Below are positions 25,505-36,440 of a stretch of DNA of 64,000 bases, one piece after another. The stretch spans positions 849,027 to 913,026 of the forward strand of contig CABFPE010000131.1 of NCBI GenBank assembly GCA_900660155.1, given 5' to 3'. The stretch's first letter is position 1. Every line of letters starts with the position of its first letter. The DNA is from Hofstenia miamia. Taxonomy: Eukaryota > Xenacoelomorpha > Acoela > Hofsteniidae. Made by a program: the position numbers and the translations under genes. Under the pieces are notes generated by a model. That model searched no databases. It saw only the letters and a program-made list of their open reading frames with translations, and had not been told where the DNA came from.

Positions 25505-26203
25505 CAGGATGGCGAACGTAAACCGCCGGATTTTAAACTTTGATTACTCCTCAAATATTCATCCGATCGTCATGAAATTTCGACTTATACTAGTTTGGAG
25601 TATAGAATTTATGATGATTATACCGATTGTACTGAGAATCGTAAGAAAATTCCGATTCTATTGACCGAATGACATGTAGTAAAATTTAAATACCAACAAT
25701 GTATCTTAACATGTAAAATTTAACGATAAACTTTTCCCTTTATTCCCTCCTCGTTTTATCAATAATGACCAAAACGAATTAAGGTAATTGCCATAGAAAA
25801 CATTTATTAAATGAAAAACGGATTCGATTCGAGTCGCTTTTGGTAGGCCAGAGCAGTGAGTTTCATCGAACCAAGTTAGTTCCACTAAATGGCTCGTGTT
25901 GGCTTGGATGTGCTGTAGCTCCTGTTCTGCGAGCTCCATATGTTTTTAGACACGTAATTAGGACATTACACAGAACACGATCCATGTTAAGTTCATTAAC
26001 TTGATCTAGATTTTTGATATCAACAAAATGACTACATGCATGGCCACGCTACATGTCATTCGAATTTTCTAACAATTCTCAATACAACAGGAATAATCAT
26101 CATAAATCATATGCTCCAAACTAGTCGAAATTTCATGACAATCAGATTAATATTTGAGGAGTAATCAAAGTTTCAAATCCTGCGGTTTACGTGCGCCACC
26201 CTG
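25505..26203. mobile_element. 699-bp element with ~160-175-bp terminal inverted repeats
   Basis: 25505-25680 and 26049-26203 are inverted copies of each other with small differences, starting caggatggcg and ending cgccaccctg. The interior is only ~370 bases with no convincing transposase (a 77-codon minus reading at 25706-25939 is unrecognised). No clear target duplication. A non-autonomous long-TIR DNA transposon. Confidence 0.75.
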
Positions 26204-27150
26204 CTTAATAATATAATTGTTTGGGAATTTTTCCATAAACATCATATGCTGTTCTGTTTCAATAGCCAAAAAATTACCAATAGCGTTGTATTGTGATTCA
26301 TCCCATGTTAAACTTATATTTCAGTTAATAGTAGCTGATTTGAATCTGGTCTAAATGATATTTAAGTAAAGTTTTGGAAACATCTGCTCAGGTGAGGATT
26401 AGATTCTTGGTAAGGTTTCTGTGATCTCTAGCATGATCAATGATCGCTAGTTTACTAGTATCAGGCTGACAAAGAGTCACGGAACAACCTGCCATATCAG
26501 TGACCGGTCGCTAAAATTTTTAAATTAGATTGTTTTTATGTTCTTCGAGATATACGAATATCCTTCTGGAAGCAAAGCAATGGGTTGTGATGTACCAATG
26601 TGTGATGCACTTACAAATGACACTAAGTTTTGCAATCTTGCATTACAAGAATACATTTTGCAATTCACGCTAAAATTGGATAAAAAAAATTCTGCTTATC
26701 TCCACCGCAAAAAAGAAGCAAAAAATCATCTTTAGAAGTAGCATGAGTTTAAACAATGTAGCGGTTAAATTGATAATCAGAATTTTTTTAACTTATGATT
26801 AACTTAATGAATGGGGTATTTGTTCATTATTAAGTCATCTTATTTTAATGTATTTTGAAAAGTATCAACAAAAACTCATTTTATCAAAGCTGTCATCCCA
26901 ATCTAAGCCTGAACATCATTGCTGCAGATAAGCCGAAATGTATTGCAACTAAGGCCGCAAAGGTACGGGCTTACCCGTGGGTGCAATATTTACGGGTACG
27001 TGTAAAGAATAACTGCATCCTATTCATGAGCCGAATGTTGCATCCTCCTCATGCATAATAATGCAGATTCATAAGTGCTGTACATAAGCAATACACAGTG
27101 AATAATATAGAAATGCAGATTGGGGGGGATTTTTATTCATAGCATATATT
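26204..27150. other. Intergenic, nothing recognised
   Basis: Short open readings only (26538-26735, 26855-27058), without motifs. Confidence 0.5.
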
Positions 27151-27350
27151 CGGCTCTGTTGAGTTGTCTTTGCAGACGTCGGTTCTGTTGAGTTGTCTTT
27201 GCAGACGTCGGTTCTGTTGAGTTGTCTTTGCAGACGTCGGTTCTGTTGAGTTGTCTTTGCAGACGTCGGTTCTGTTGAGTTGTCTTTGCAGACGTCGGTT
27301 CTGTTGAGTTGTCTTTGCAGACGTCGGTTCTGTTGAGTTGTCTTTGCACA
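27151..27350. repeat. 29-bp minisatellite, about 7 copies
   Basis: The unit gttctgttgagttg + tctttgcagacgtcg repeats almost perfectly. Because 29 is not a multiple of three, the minus strand is read through all three frames in turn; it is open for 70 codons, which is chance rather than a gene. Confidence 0.9.
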
Positions 27351-27865
27351 GTCTCTAATTAATTAATTATTGTGTTTATTTCTTAAGTGACATGGTAATG
27401 CAATAAGTTTCGAGCTCTTTTTGTTTATTGCAAAATCTTACCACTGCATTCCCGCGACTCAAAAGATGTCTGAACCAGCAGCAAGTAATGCAAAGAACAC
27501 AATTACTAGGAAGCGGGCTTGTTTTTTACCTTCTCATGTTAATGAACTTTCGGTCAGTGTTGAACAGTGGCAAGGGTGGACATGGATACAGATTTTCCTA
27601 CCTACTCCAACCCGTATTCGCAACATCAGTACCCAACCCAAAAAATCTGTACTCAACCCATGCCCACAATGAATAAAAATCATGCCCACAACATTACAAG
27701 TAGATTTTTTAAAATAATAATCTCACTTTTACATTGAAAAAAGCAATTTTTCCCAATAGCAACGTATTTTACACTACAAAATAAATCACCGGGCAGCATA
27801 CATACAATAATGGTTTACTACAATATAATTTGTAACCGTATGTCTGTGCGTGATGTAGTATATAT
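27351..27865. other. Possible hAT scrap and flank
   Basis: At about 27464-27560 the plus strand reads MSEPAASNAK..., then RACFLPSHVNELSV, a style seen before hAT dimerisation domains. The remainder has no coding signal. Not firm. Confidence 0.3.
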
Positions 27866-28648
27866 CAGGCGCGGATCTAGGAATTTCATAAGGGGGGGGG
27901 GTGGCTGGATGCATTATCTATGTAGAAATATTAAGGTTATTTTTAATATTTTTCATGTTTAGGTTATTCAAAAAAAATTATTGTAATCATTTACATACAC
28001 ATAAAATAATCTACATTTTGATAAACATTTTCTATTAACAGATTGTATTTATACAAAAATCTTTAACAAGTAGAAAATACTGTAGCAGGAGAAAATATTT
28101 AGTCAGTGAAAAGTGACTGTGATTGTAGACTTCGTGGGTGTCTTGCAATAAATTTCTCCAAAATCTTTACTTTCGATAAAAAACAGACAGCACTGCTGTG
28201 AATATATAAAAAAGCAATGAATAAAATAAATATCATGCGACGTGTATTTGAGTGTGTGAAACAAAAGTATTGACGAATACCTTGTGTGTATAACTGCACA
28301 ACGTGGTATAATTATGTTTCTATGATTATATGATTTTCGTTGATAAAAGCTGAAGTGAAGATGCACCTCCTTTCCTTATTCAAATTCAATAAAAAGAAAG
28401 AGTAAGACAAACTGACTTCATTATATTAATGACAATTGTTTATCAGTTATCAATTAAATTAAGAAGCATCTGTTGATTGTTATAAACTTATGTTGTTTAT
28501 AATGTTCCAAATTTTTGCAATTTATTTTGATTTGCTTATTTGAGTTATGATATTTATTCCAGACGCAAAATACCCTAGGAAAATTTTTTTTCTCTTCAAT
28601 TGTGGGGGTGGCTAGCCACCCTAGCCACCCCCTCTAGATCCGCCCTTG
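27866..28648. mobile_element. Non-autonomous deletion derivative of the ZMYM-type hAT
   Basis: It starts caggcgcggatctag and ends ctagatccgcccttg, inverted ends. The left ~310 bases match 22181-22490, including the last codons of the transposase, then similarity stops and an unrelated or deleted interior follows. The right end has the GGGGTGGCTAG..CTAGCCACCCC arms. I see no matching 8-bp duplication at the two sides. Confidence 0.75.
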
Positions 28649-29622
28649 ATGACGTAATTTTGCAGTTGATCTTTACCAATAGTGTTAACGCATATTTCGG
28701 TTCTACACATTTCTTAAAATATATTTATGCAAAGGAATTTATTATGCGCATGCAGCCGTCTGAGTTGCTTAATTCGATATATAAAAAACTTACAAATTAT
28801 TACAATAATCAAAACAAACTAAAATAAATGGAAAGTTTGATGAAACTTGGTATTTAAATTAGGTTTCTGCTTCTTAATATTTTATATTAAACTATTAACG
28901 TCTGATACAGATACCTTGTATATTTCTCTAATTTCACTAGAAGTTCTTCGGATATCAAGCTGAAAATTGCTCATTCCCTATAACACTTAATGCGATTCAA
29001 AAATATATTGAAATCAAATCGATTAGTTCATAATATATATCATTAAATGTCTTTAGTCTATTAAAATTGTCTATTTTCTTAATATAAACAAATATCTCCT
29101 TGTAAAAATTTTATCAAATTTTATCATGCTATACACCATTCGATAGAATTATATATATATATATATATACTGAAATATTTTTTGTTTCCTGTTTTGTTCG
29201 TTTTATCTTCATGTTGTATTTTATAAAACTTGTGTAGCATACGGGAAATAAAGATATTGTAAAGTACAATTTATATCACAGAAAAAAAATAGAACAAAAT
29301 TGCATCGATTCTATCAATACAATCTTATTATAAGTTGTTTATTTTGGCAAATATATGTCGACAATATCCAATATCACTATTTATATTTAATGTTCTATGG
29401 TAAGAAAGTTGCCAGCCAATTTAAAGTGATCATGTGTCATTATTAAGAATTAAGTTTGTTTTGATTATTGTAATGATTTGTAAGTTTTTTATATATCGAA
29501 TTTAAGCAACTCAGACGTCTGTATGCGCATATACATTCCTTTGCATAAATATGTTTGAAGAAATGTGCAGAACCCAAAAGTGTCAAAGCTATTTATAGTA
29601 ATCAACTGCACAATGACGTCAT
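28649..29622. mobile_element. ~1-kb element with 172-bp terminal inverted repeats
   Basis: 28649-28820 and 29452-29622 are inverted copies (atgacgt..., then cagttgat, gcacatttctt, tttatgcaaaggaat, gcttaa..tcgatatataaaaaac). The interior (~630 bases) has no coding. Its left end abuts the hAT derivative exactly. It lies next to the integrase remnant at 29.75 kb, so it could be a terminal region of the Maverick-like element in an inverted arrangement, or an independent foldback element. Confidence 0.7.
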
Positions 29623-29749
29623 AAAATACTGACTGATCTGTTTGTTTATTCATTCCATATTTATACTAATCTATTCTAGTCCATGAACGTTTTCTAATAA
29701 CTCCTGTTAATTCACGATTATAAAATTTTTCTGAAATTATTTCACCGCA

Positions 29750-30620
29750 CTGTTTGACTTTATTTCATATGTAACAGGAATTGTCGAAAACACTTTGTTG
29801 ATTTTGAAAACCTCATTTTGAAATTGTGGTAAATATCCTCTTCGAAAAAAAAGTGGTTTGACTTTGAAATTCTAACTAAGTCACCATTATAAAATAATGC
29901 TCTTTTTTGACAAAATGCACTAACACTCATTAATTTTCCAATCAAATATGGTATGTGCTTTTTCTCATAGAATTTGGAGTCATTCCAATTGTACGATTTA
30001 CACGGGAATTCAATTTTACGTTAACCATTTGTTGTAGCTTTTCTACATATTTAAATTTGTTGGAAAAGTGTAGAGATATTTAAATAGAATTTCCTTTAAG
30101 GTTCTTATAGCTATTTCTGTGCAAACAGCCTTCAGGTTTGAATTTGTCCTATACAATATAATTTTATTTATTTTACAAAATCGAGAAATTCACCTCTGAA
30201 TTTACTTCCACGATAAATCCAAATTCGTTTAACATTGCGCCAGTTCTTAAATTTTTTAAAAGCAGACAGCACATGACTAGATTATTTATTTCGCAAAGGT
30301 TATGCATGGAATTTCTTAGATAAAATATCATAACAAGCAAATAGGTATTTTATTCCTAAATCTATAGTCCAAATTTCATCAATTCCAAATGCAATAACAC
30401 GTTGATGGGGAAATTTTCTCACAAGTCTCTTGTTTGTTGTATATACATCACTTGTTGGTAGAAAGTTTTTCACATTTTGCAGGGTAATTTTCGGAAATTT
30501 TTTTTAGCTTTCTGATATAGTTCATTACCACCAAAACTCGCTGATGATTTTAACGAAGTGTACAGTTGATGCAATTGCTTATCCATATTCCGAACTAGTT
30601 CCATAATAGCAGTTGCTTTG
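29750..30620 (-). pseudogene. Maverick/Polinton-like integrase remnant
   Basis: The minus-strand reading shows, with several stops and frameshifts, a retroviral-type integrase of the kind carried by Maverick/Polinton transposons: an N-terminal region with SSASFGGNELYQKAKK, the core with FGIDEIWTIDL (first catalytic aspartate) and YDILSKKFHA, a later VNRTIGMTP segment, and a C-terminal SH3-like region with GDLVRISKS and, in another frame, FKINKVFSTIPVTYEIK. Integrases of this family insert virus-like DNA transposons into the host genome. At least five stop codons and two or more frameshifts show it is dead. It precedes the ATPase remnant on the same strand. I recognise the family from motif order, not from a search. 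Confidence 0.75.
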
Positions 30621-30640
30621 TATTTATATTTTTGTAAACG

Positions 30641-31236
30641 TTTTTGTTCTTAATCAAGTGGTTGGGGATTGTACCAATATCCTTTAAAACATAACACACA
30701 AGTTTTGATAGTATTTTATTAGGTGTTTGTACATAATCCTTAATTCGTTATATGACATTGAACCAGCGCTAGCTTAAATCTTATCACCATGCACAAAACA
30801 CCTGTATTTGGATCATTTAAAAATTTTTTCAATGCATCATCATCATCATTATTATTACTGAAATGTAACATATGGTGATGGTATTTTAGAAGGTTTTTCA
30901 TATCGCCATCATTCTACTGGCATTGTACATCAGGTTAGGTGTTTTAATTTAATTTTACTTTGTATATCGTCCTTAATCGTTGATCGTTGTTGTGTAGTAT
31001 CGTTTTTTATAACACTGTTGACCAACTGATTGTAGTATTCTGTTAAACGATTGTAATAAGCACCATTTCAACTGTTGTCATTATAGAATAATGTGAAAAT
31101 TAAATTTAATCATTTATTATATATACGCTTTCATAATCCGTAATAGACAATTGAAAAATTTAAGACCATTTGAAGTTATAAATATTGAAATACTTAATTT
31201 TTTTTAGTAGTGCGGTCTCAGCGTATTGACGAAGAT
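30641..31236 (-). other. Decayed coding-like stretch between integrase and ATPase remnants
   Basis: The minus strand has short readings (for example YYNQLVNSVIKNDTTQQR and LKKFLNDPNTGVLC) broken by stops. They may be the remains of another gene of the same element; I do not recognise them. Confidence 0.35.
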
Positions 31237-31948
31237 TTAAAAATGTTTTCGTTCATCTCCTAGTGGAATGATTCCATGCTGGATATTGTAGACAATGCCA
31301 CGTATTAAATTTAGAATTTCACTGTCTTCTAGCAAAACTAACTTAGTTTTTCTGGAGCAGACTACTAGGAACTTGTAAATAACGGTTCTTATATTAAATC
31401 CATAGAATTTTTGCACTCCTTCAAGAATTGCAGGTAGACGTAGCTCGTCTGGTATGTCTTGAGCAAAGTTTATAAACAAAAACCCGTATGGTTTACTAAC
31501 TGCTTTTTTATATGCGGTAACAAATTCATACTTATTATTCATCTGAGCTCCTAGAGTTTTCACCAGTAAACGATGGCGTACTGAGTTGAATAGAAACATT
31601 CCAGAAGCATTTTTTGATTTAAAGTTGAATATCATCCTTTTGAAAATACAAAATGCGTAATTAATACAATATCACAATTTAAATGTCTTCTGGCTATCAC
31701 TAAATTGGTAAAAGTTTGTGAATTCAAACATTCCTTGCCAAAATCATTAAAAATAATTAGAGTATTCTTAACATAATTTTCAGATATCGCATTTTCTGAG
31801 TATTAATTGAAAAATTCAACCTGATTCATTTTTGCATTGAATTTATTATGAACATCACTTTGGAAATGACAATATTTGAGAACTTGTTAAAATAATTAAA
31901 ATTATTCAATTTTCAAAACAAATGTGTTTTACCAGAATTTGACTGACC
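31237..31948 (-). pseudogene. Maverick/Polinton-like genome-packaging ATPase remnant
   Basis: Three pieces in order on the minus strand: a Walker A P-loop (LSGQSNSGKT, bases 31925-31948), a Walker B region about 65 codons later (LIIFNDF followed by LVIARRHLN, near 31690-31765), and a 132-codon open C-terminal segment (31635-31237) with SKPYGFLFINFAQDIPDELR. The order and spacing fit the FtsK/HerA-type ATPases used by Polintons and related viruses to package DNA. Stops between the pieces show decay, although the C-terminal third is still open. The P-loop piece lies inside a 286-bp tandem repeat and so exists five times here. I infer the family from motifs. Confidence 0.75.
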
Positions 31949-33292
31949 ACTTAATATTAAAAAAACTTGCTTAGCTCACGAGAGAACAACATTAAATGTT
32001 ACAATGAATCTCTTTATGATACAAAATATATATATAAACTTTATTTAAGAATTGTAATAAAACCAAAATGTCAATTAATGTATACCACCACGAACCTGAC
32101 ACCTATAATCTATGTACATATTCAAAGATTGTTTTTTATCCAATATACATCACTTTGGAAATGACAATATTTGAGAACTTGTTAAAATTATTCAATTTTC
32201 AAAACAAATGTGTTTTACCAGAATTTGACTGACCACTTAATATTAAAAAAACTTGCTTAGCTCACGAGAGAACAACATTAAATGTTACAATGAATCTCTT
32301 TATGATACAAAATATATATATAAACTTTATTTAAGAATTGTAATAAAACCAAAATGTCAATTAATGTATACCACCACGAACCTGACACCTATAATCTATG
32401 TACATATTCAAAGATTGTTTTTTATCCAATATACATCACTTTGGAAATGACAATATTTGAGAACTTGTTAAAATTATTCAATTTTCAAAACAAATGTGTT
32501 TTACCAGAATTTGACTGACCACTTAATATTAAAAAAACTTGCTTAGCTCACGAGAGAACAACATTAAATGTTACAATGAATCTCTTTATGATACAAAATA
32601 TATATATAAACTTTATTTAAGAATTGTAATAAAACCAAAATGTCAATTAATGTATACCACCACGAACCTGACACCTATAATCTATGTACATATTCAAAGA
32701 TTGTTTTTTATCCAATATACATCACTTTGGAAATGACAATATTTGAGAACTTGTTAAAATTATTCAATTTTCAAAACAAATGTGTTTTACCAGAATTTGA
32801 CTGACCACTTAATATTAAAAAAACTTGCTTAGCTCACGAGAGAACAACATTAAATGTTACAATGAATCTCTTTATGATACAAAATATATATATAAACTTT
32901 ATTTAAGAATTGTAATAAAACCAAAATGTCAATTAATGTATACCACCACGAACCTGACACCTATAATCTATGTACATATTCAAAGATTGTTTTTTATCCA
33001 ATATACATCACTTTGGAAATGACAATATTTGAGAACTTGTTAAAATTATTCAATTTTCAAAACAAATGTGTTTTACCAGAATTTGACTGACCACTTAATA
33101 TTAAAAAAACTTGCTTAGCTCACGAGAGAACAACATTAAATGTTACAATGAATCTCTTTATGATACAAAATATATATATAAACTTTATTTAAGAATTGTA
33201 ATAAAACCAAAATGTCAATTAATGTATACCACCACGAACCTGACACCTATAATCTATGTACATATTCAAAGATTGTTTTTTATCCAATATAC
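31853..33292. repeat. 286-bp tandem array, 5 units
   Basis: Units start at 31853, 32148, 32434, 32720 and 33006. By eye the last four are the same in length and sequence, and the first has 9 extra bases (aataattaa). Each unit encodes the P-loop of the packaging ATPase on the minus strand (GQSNSGKT). The five identical 65-codon plus-strand readings that start with TTG are a by-product. Such uniformity means very recent expansion, or an assembly effect. Confidence 0.95.
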
Positions 33293-33640
33293 ATACACTT
33301 TCCTTAAAACCCTATTATAAGTTTTAACCATGAGCGTTTTTGCAATTCTTTTATGTATTATTAAACATAACCGAATTTATTTGTATGAAATAAAACTTTT
33401 TAAAATGGATGATTAACTTCAGAAAATAAAAAAATGTAATATATAAATATTATAATTTGTACAACTCAATAGGCGGAAAGTACATTTTAGTTTTACTTTG
33501 TCACTAGTACAGACATGTAGAGAGATGTGAAAACTATATTTATTTTTCTAAACGATTTACAAAAAAGTTAACACAATGCAATTTGCAAGACCTTTTACTA
33601 GTTTAATATCATCTTTCCGCAATAGATTTTAGTTACCAAA
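33293..33640. other. Between array and degraded ORF: nothing recognised
   Basis: AT-rich, no open reading of note. Confidence 0.5.
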
Positions 33641-34070
33641 AGCTTATATTTTCACCAAGTACTTTGACATATCGCTTAGGTAGAAAATAGAAAAGCCCAT
33701 TATCGAGTTGCACTATAATTGTGACAACATACTTTGTGTTTTTCTGTACAGCGTTCAAGATTGTGAGCCAAATGTTTTTTGGTAGGTTGACAGCAAGACT
33801 TGCGTTTGGAAAAATAGACGTTGAAGTTTATGATTTGACGTCGTTTAAATGCTGTAGAATGTCATCATCATTTGCATTAATGATAGTAACAGAGCCATAA
33901 ATAATTGGTGGTTGTCTTCTTTTGTGTTAAACTATATGCTTTTCTTTTACAGAAGCAGGCAGAGAAAACATCTCTTGTTTTAGAGGGTCATAGCTCGTTG
34001 GTGGAGTTGTACATAGCTCATCAAACAGACTATCAATAGAAATGGTTACTAATATTTCAGAAAGCATTTC
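33640..34070 (-). pseudogene. Degraded reading frame of unknown function beside the ATPase
   Basis: Minus strand from an ATG near 34067: MLSEILVTISIDSLFDEL, then PPTSYDPLKQEMFSLPA, a stop, then PPIIYGSVTII, another stop, then a longer piece with SLAVNLPKNIWLTILNAV and LDNGLFYFLPKRYVKVLGE. The amino-acid composition is protein-like and all pieces share nearly one frame, so this looks like a real but broken gene, probably of the same mobile element. I do not recognise the family. Confidence 0.4.
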
Positions 34071-35225
34071 ACTAGTTATTTAGAAGAATGAATTTGTGGA
34101 GACGAAAAATATAAAGAATCTATCTAATGAATGGAACAAATATATAGATAGGTTAATTAATAGCAATGCATAGTACAATCACATGATGTCTAAACGGATT
34201 GCAAACTAATGAATGAGTCTTTTAAAAATGTTTCTTTGTAGAGTTTTTAATAATCTTTCATACATGAATTAAATTTATAAGTTTTATATTATAGTATTTA
34301 CTGTGTTTATTAATTTTTTATTCCATACATTTTGTACTCTTTTTAGCAAATAGTAGAGTTTATCTTTCAACTACATAATGTAATTTGTAGAATGTCTTAA
34401 AATTTATATTTATATGCGATATTAAATAACAACACCATTCATAATTTAAAATACGGAAATAAAATCTGAATTTACAATTAAGATTATTCGTATTTATGTC
34501 TATGAACGATTTTTTTCTCGTTTTTGAAGTTTTATACTAATACGTTATGAAATTTTCATTTTGTTCAATGCCTATGATGAAAAAATATCTAAACTTTAAA
34601 ACAATATTCAGTTTTTACAATGATTTGACTAATCTAGTCTACAAATGATTAAAAAAGTGACAAATTATATAAAGTCAAAAAATGTATAAAGTGGAAAAGC
34701 CATGGAAGAGTCTACAAATGTGTAAAGAAGTGAAAAAACATATAAAGTGAAAAAATGTAAAGTCGGCAGTAATGCAAAAGAAGACACGCATGTAAAATGT
34801 ACGAATATGTAAAACTAATATAATAATAATAGTGTATAATAAAGCATTTATAATTATAAATCTTACTAATAGCATTAAATGTGTAACTTTTTAGAAAACA
34901 CAGTATGTCTTTTTGCAGGTAAGTTTATATCTCTGTCATGTATTTGAAAAGGAAATCATAATATAAAATACACTAATGAAATTTAACAGTGTAAAAAATT
35001 TCTTAAAATAAAAAATAAAGAAGTAATTCTTAAATTTTATGTATATTTGTGAATCAATAAACTTTAATAGCCAATGGTGATTAAAAAATCGTTTTACTTT
35101 ATTAACATTTTAGGTTTGTAGCATCTATCACTTACAAAAGTTTATAAATTGGGAAAAACATGTTGTAATAATAATTGAGATGGTTTTCCAACTTGAGAAA
35201 AAATTCTAGTTTATATGATTAGAAA
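34071..35225. other. AT-rich region upstream of the 108-codon ORF
   Basis: It contains (34680-34830) irregular repeats of tgtaaag/tgtataaag and, at 34953-35225, the first copy of a duplicated upstream block described separately. Confidence 0.5.
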
Positions 35226-36085
35226 ATGTTTTATTTATCAGTAGTCATAAAGAATAATACGCCTTATGAATTTGAATTAATTCAGGTAGGTGAAATTTTG
35301 AGATTTGATCGTCACTATCTGATAGTCAATGGCTTGAACACTGCTGAATACCGTTTTGATATTATAAATGGAATGCATAATATTTTAATTCCTACTGATA
35401 TAGTCACCTGTCAGCATTACCAGAGTGGTAGCATCTCGTTATTAGATCAAATACCCTTATTCAAAGTATATGGTGTAAACGATCAGCCATTCATCAATTA
35501 TGAAAAGACTCATGTACATGTAATTTATAAACCAACTTCAGTCATTCATTGATAGAATTAAAATTATCTTCTATACATAAAATGGTGGGTTCATTCATTT
35601 CAATGATACTAGCATTATTTATTTAACTCTTAATATAAAAGACACTGATGAAATTTAAAAGTGTAAGCAATTTCTTAAAATGTAAAATAAATAAGTTATT
35701 CATTATTTTTAAATGTTATGTATATATGTATATCAATAAAAGTTAATAACCAATTTATGACACTAATATAAATATCAAAACATGTTATCAACAACCTTGA
35801 AACGTTTCATATAAAAATTCTCACTTGCAAATATTTTATTATTGAATTCAACGAGAAAAACATATTGAAAAAATATTTATTTCATTTGTACCAGAGATGT
35901 TGATTAAAAAATCCTTTTACTTTATTAACATCTTAGGTTTGTAGCATCTATCACTTACATAAGTTTATAAATTGGGAAAAACATGTTGTGATAATAATTG
36001 AGATTTTTCCAACTTGCAAAAAAATTTTTGTGCATTGAAAGAATTCTAGTATCATATGATTTGACAATATTTTATTTAATAGTAA
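34953..36085. repeat. Direct duplication flanking the 108-codon ORF
   Basis: 34953-35240 and 35624-36085 share long stretches: gaaattta.cagtgtaa.., aggtttgtagcatctatcac, gggaaaaacatgttgt. The second copy carries ~130 extra bases in the middle and lacks the start codon of the ORF (ATG changed to TAT). Repeat distance about 670-840 bases. Confidence 0.8.
35226..35552 (+). CDS. Hypothetical 108-residue protein
   Basis: Open from ATG (35226) to TGA (35550-35552). The protein starts MFYLSVVIKNNTPYEFELIQ and is rich in alternating hydrophobic and polar residues suggestive of beta strands. It has no signal peptide, membrane span or motif I know. In this AT-rich, stop-dense region an ORF of this length with balanced codons stands out. 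The ~270 bases before it recur after it (35624-36085), where the equivalent ATG is lost, implying a tandem gene duplication with one decayed copy. It could be a small gene of the neighbouring Maverick-like element or a host gene exon. Function unknown. Confidence 0.45.
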   Translation: MFYLSVVIKNNTPYEFELIQVGEILRFDRHYLIVNGLNTAEYRFDIINGMHNILIPTDIVTCQHYQSGSISLLDQIPLFKVYGVNDQPFINYEKTHVHVIYKPTSVIH

Positions 36086-36170
36086 TAATTGTTAAAGCAA
36101 TTTAAATTTCATGTTTTTAAAATTTGAGACAGTTTATAAATTTGGTAGATAACAATCTTTATGATTGGAT

Positions 36171-36440
36171 ACATTTTGACATTTGAACAATGGAGTATAG
36201 ATAAAAATTATGTAATTTTAACATTGTCTGTGAAAAAAAAATATAACATTGTACACACATTAGTATGCACCCAACATAATGAAATTTCACATAGCTGTAC
36301 CATCCTTGCAATTCATTACATTTTGGCATTTGAACAATGAGGATGGATAAAACTATGTAATGTTGACATTGTCTGTGAAAGAGTGCAACTTTGTACACGT
36401 ATGAATCTAAACAGCTGGCATAATAGAATTTCACATTGAT
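36171..36440. repeat. 147-bp tandem duplication
   Basis: 36171-36317 and 36318-36440 share acattttg.catttgaacaat, tgtaat.ttgacattgtctgtgaaa and aatttcacat with moderate divergence. The open minus reading across it (36434-36159) is a by-product. Confidence 0.7.

Noticed and set aside
27137-27349. 70-codon repetitive protein
   Set aside because: A 29-bp minisatellite lacking stops on one strand; codon phase rotates each unit.
27858-28656. 8-bp target duplication for the hAT derivative
   Set aside because: The flanks gtatatat and atgacgta do not match, so no duplication can be claimed.
31853-33292. CRISPR-like array
   Set aside because: The units are contiguous 286-bp repeats with no spacers, in a eukaryotic genome.
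31967-33320. Five identical 65-69-codon plus-strand readings
   Set aside because: They are by-products of the 286-bp tandem repeat and start with TTG; the meaningful coding trace is the P-loop on the other strand.
36159-36434. 91-codon minus reading
   Set aside because: Explained by the 147-bp tandem duplication; no protein-like motif.
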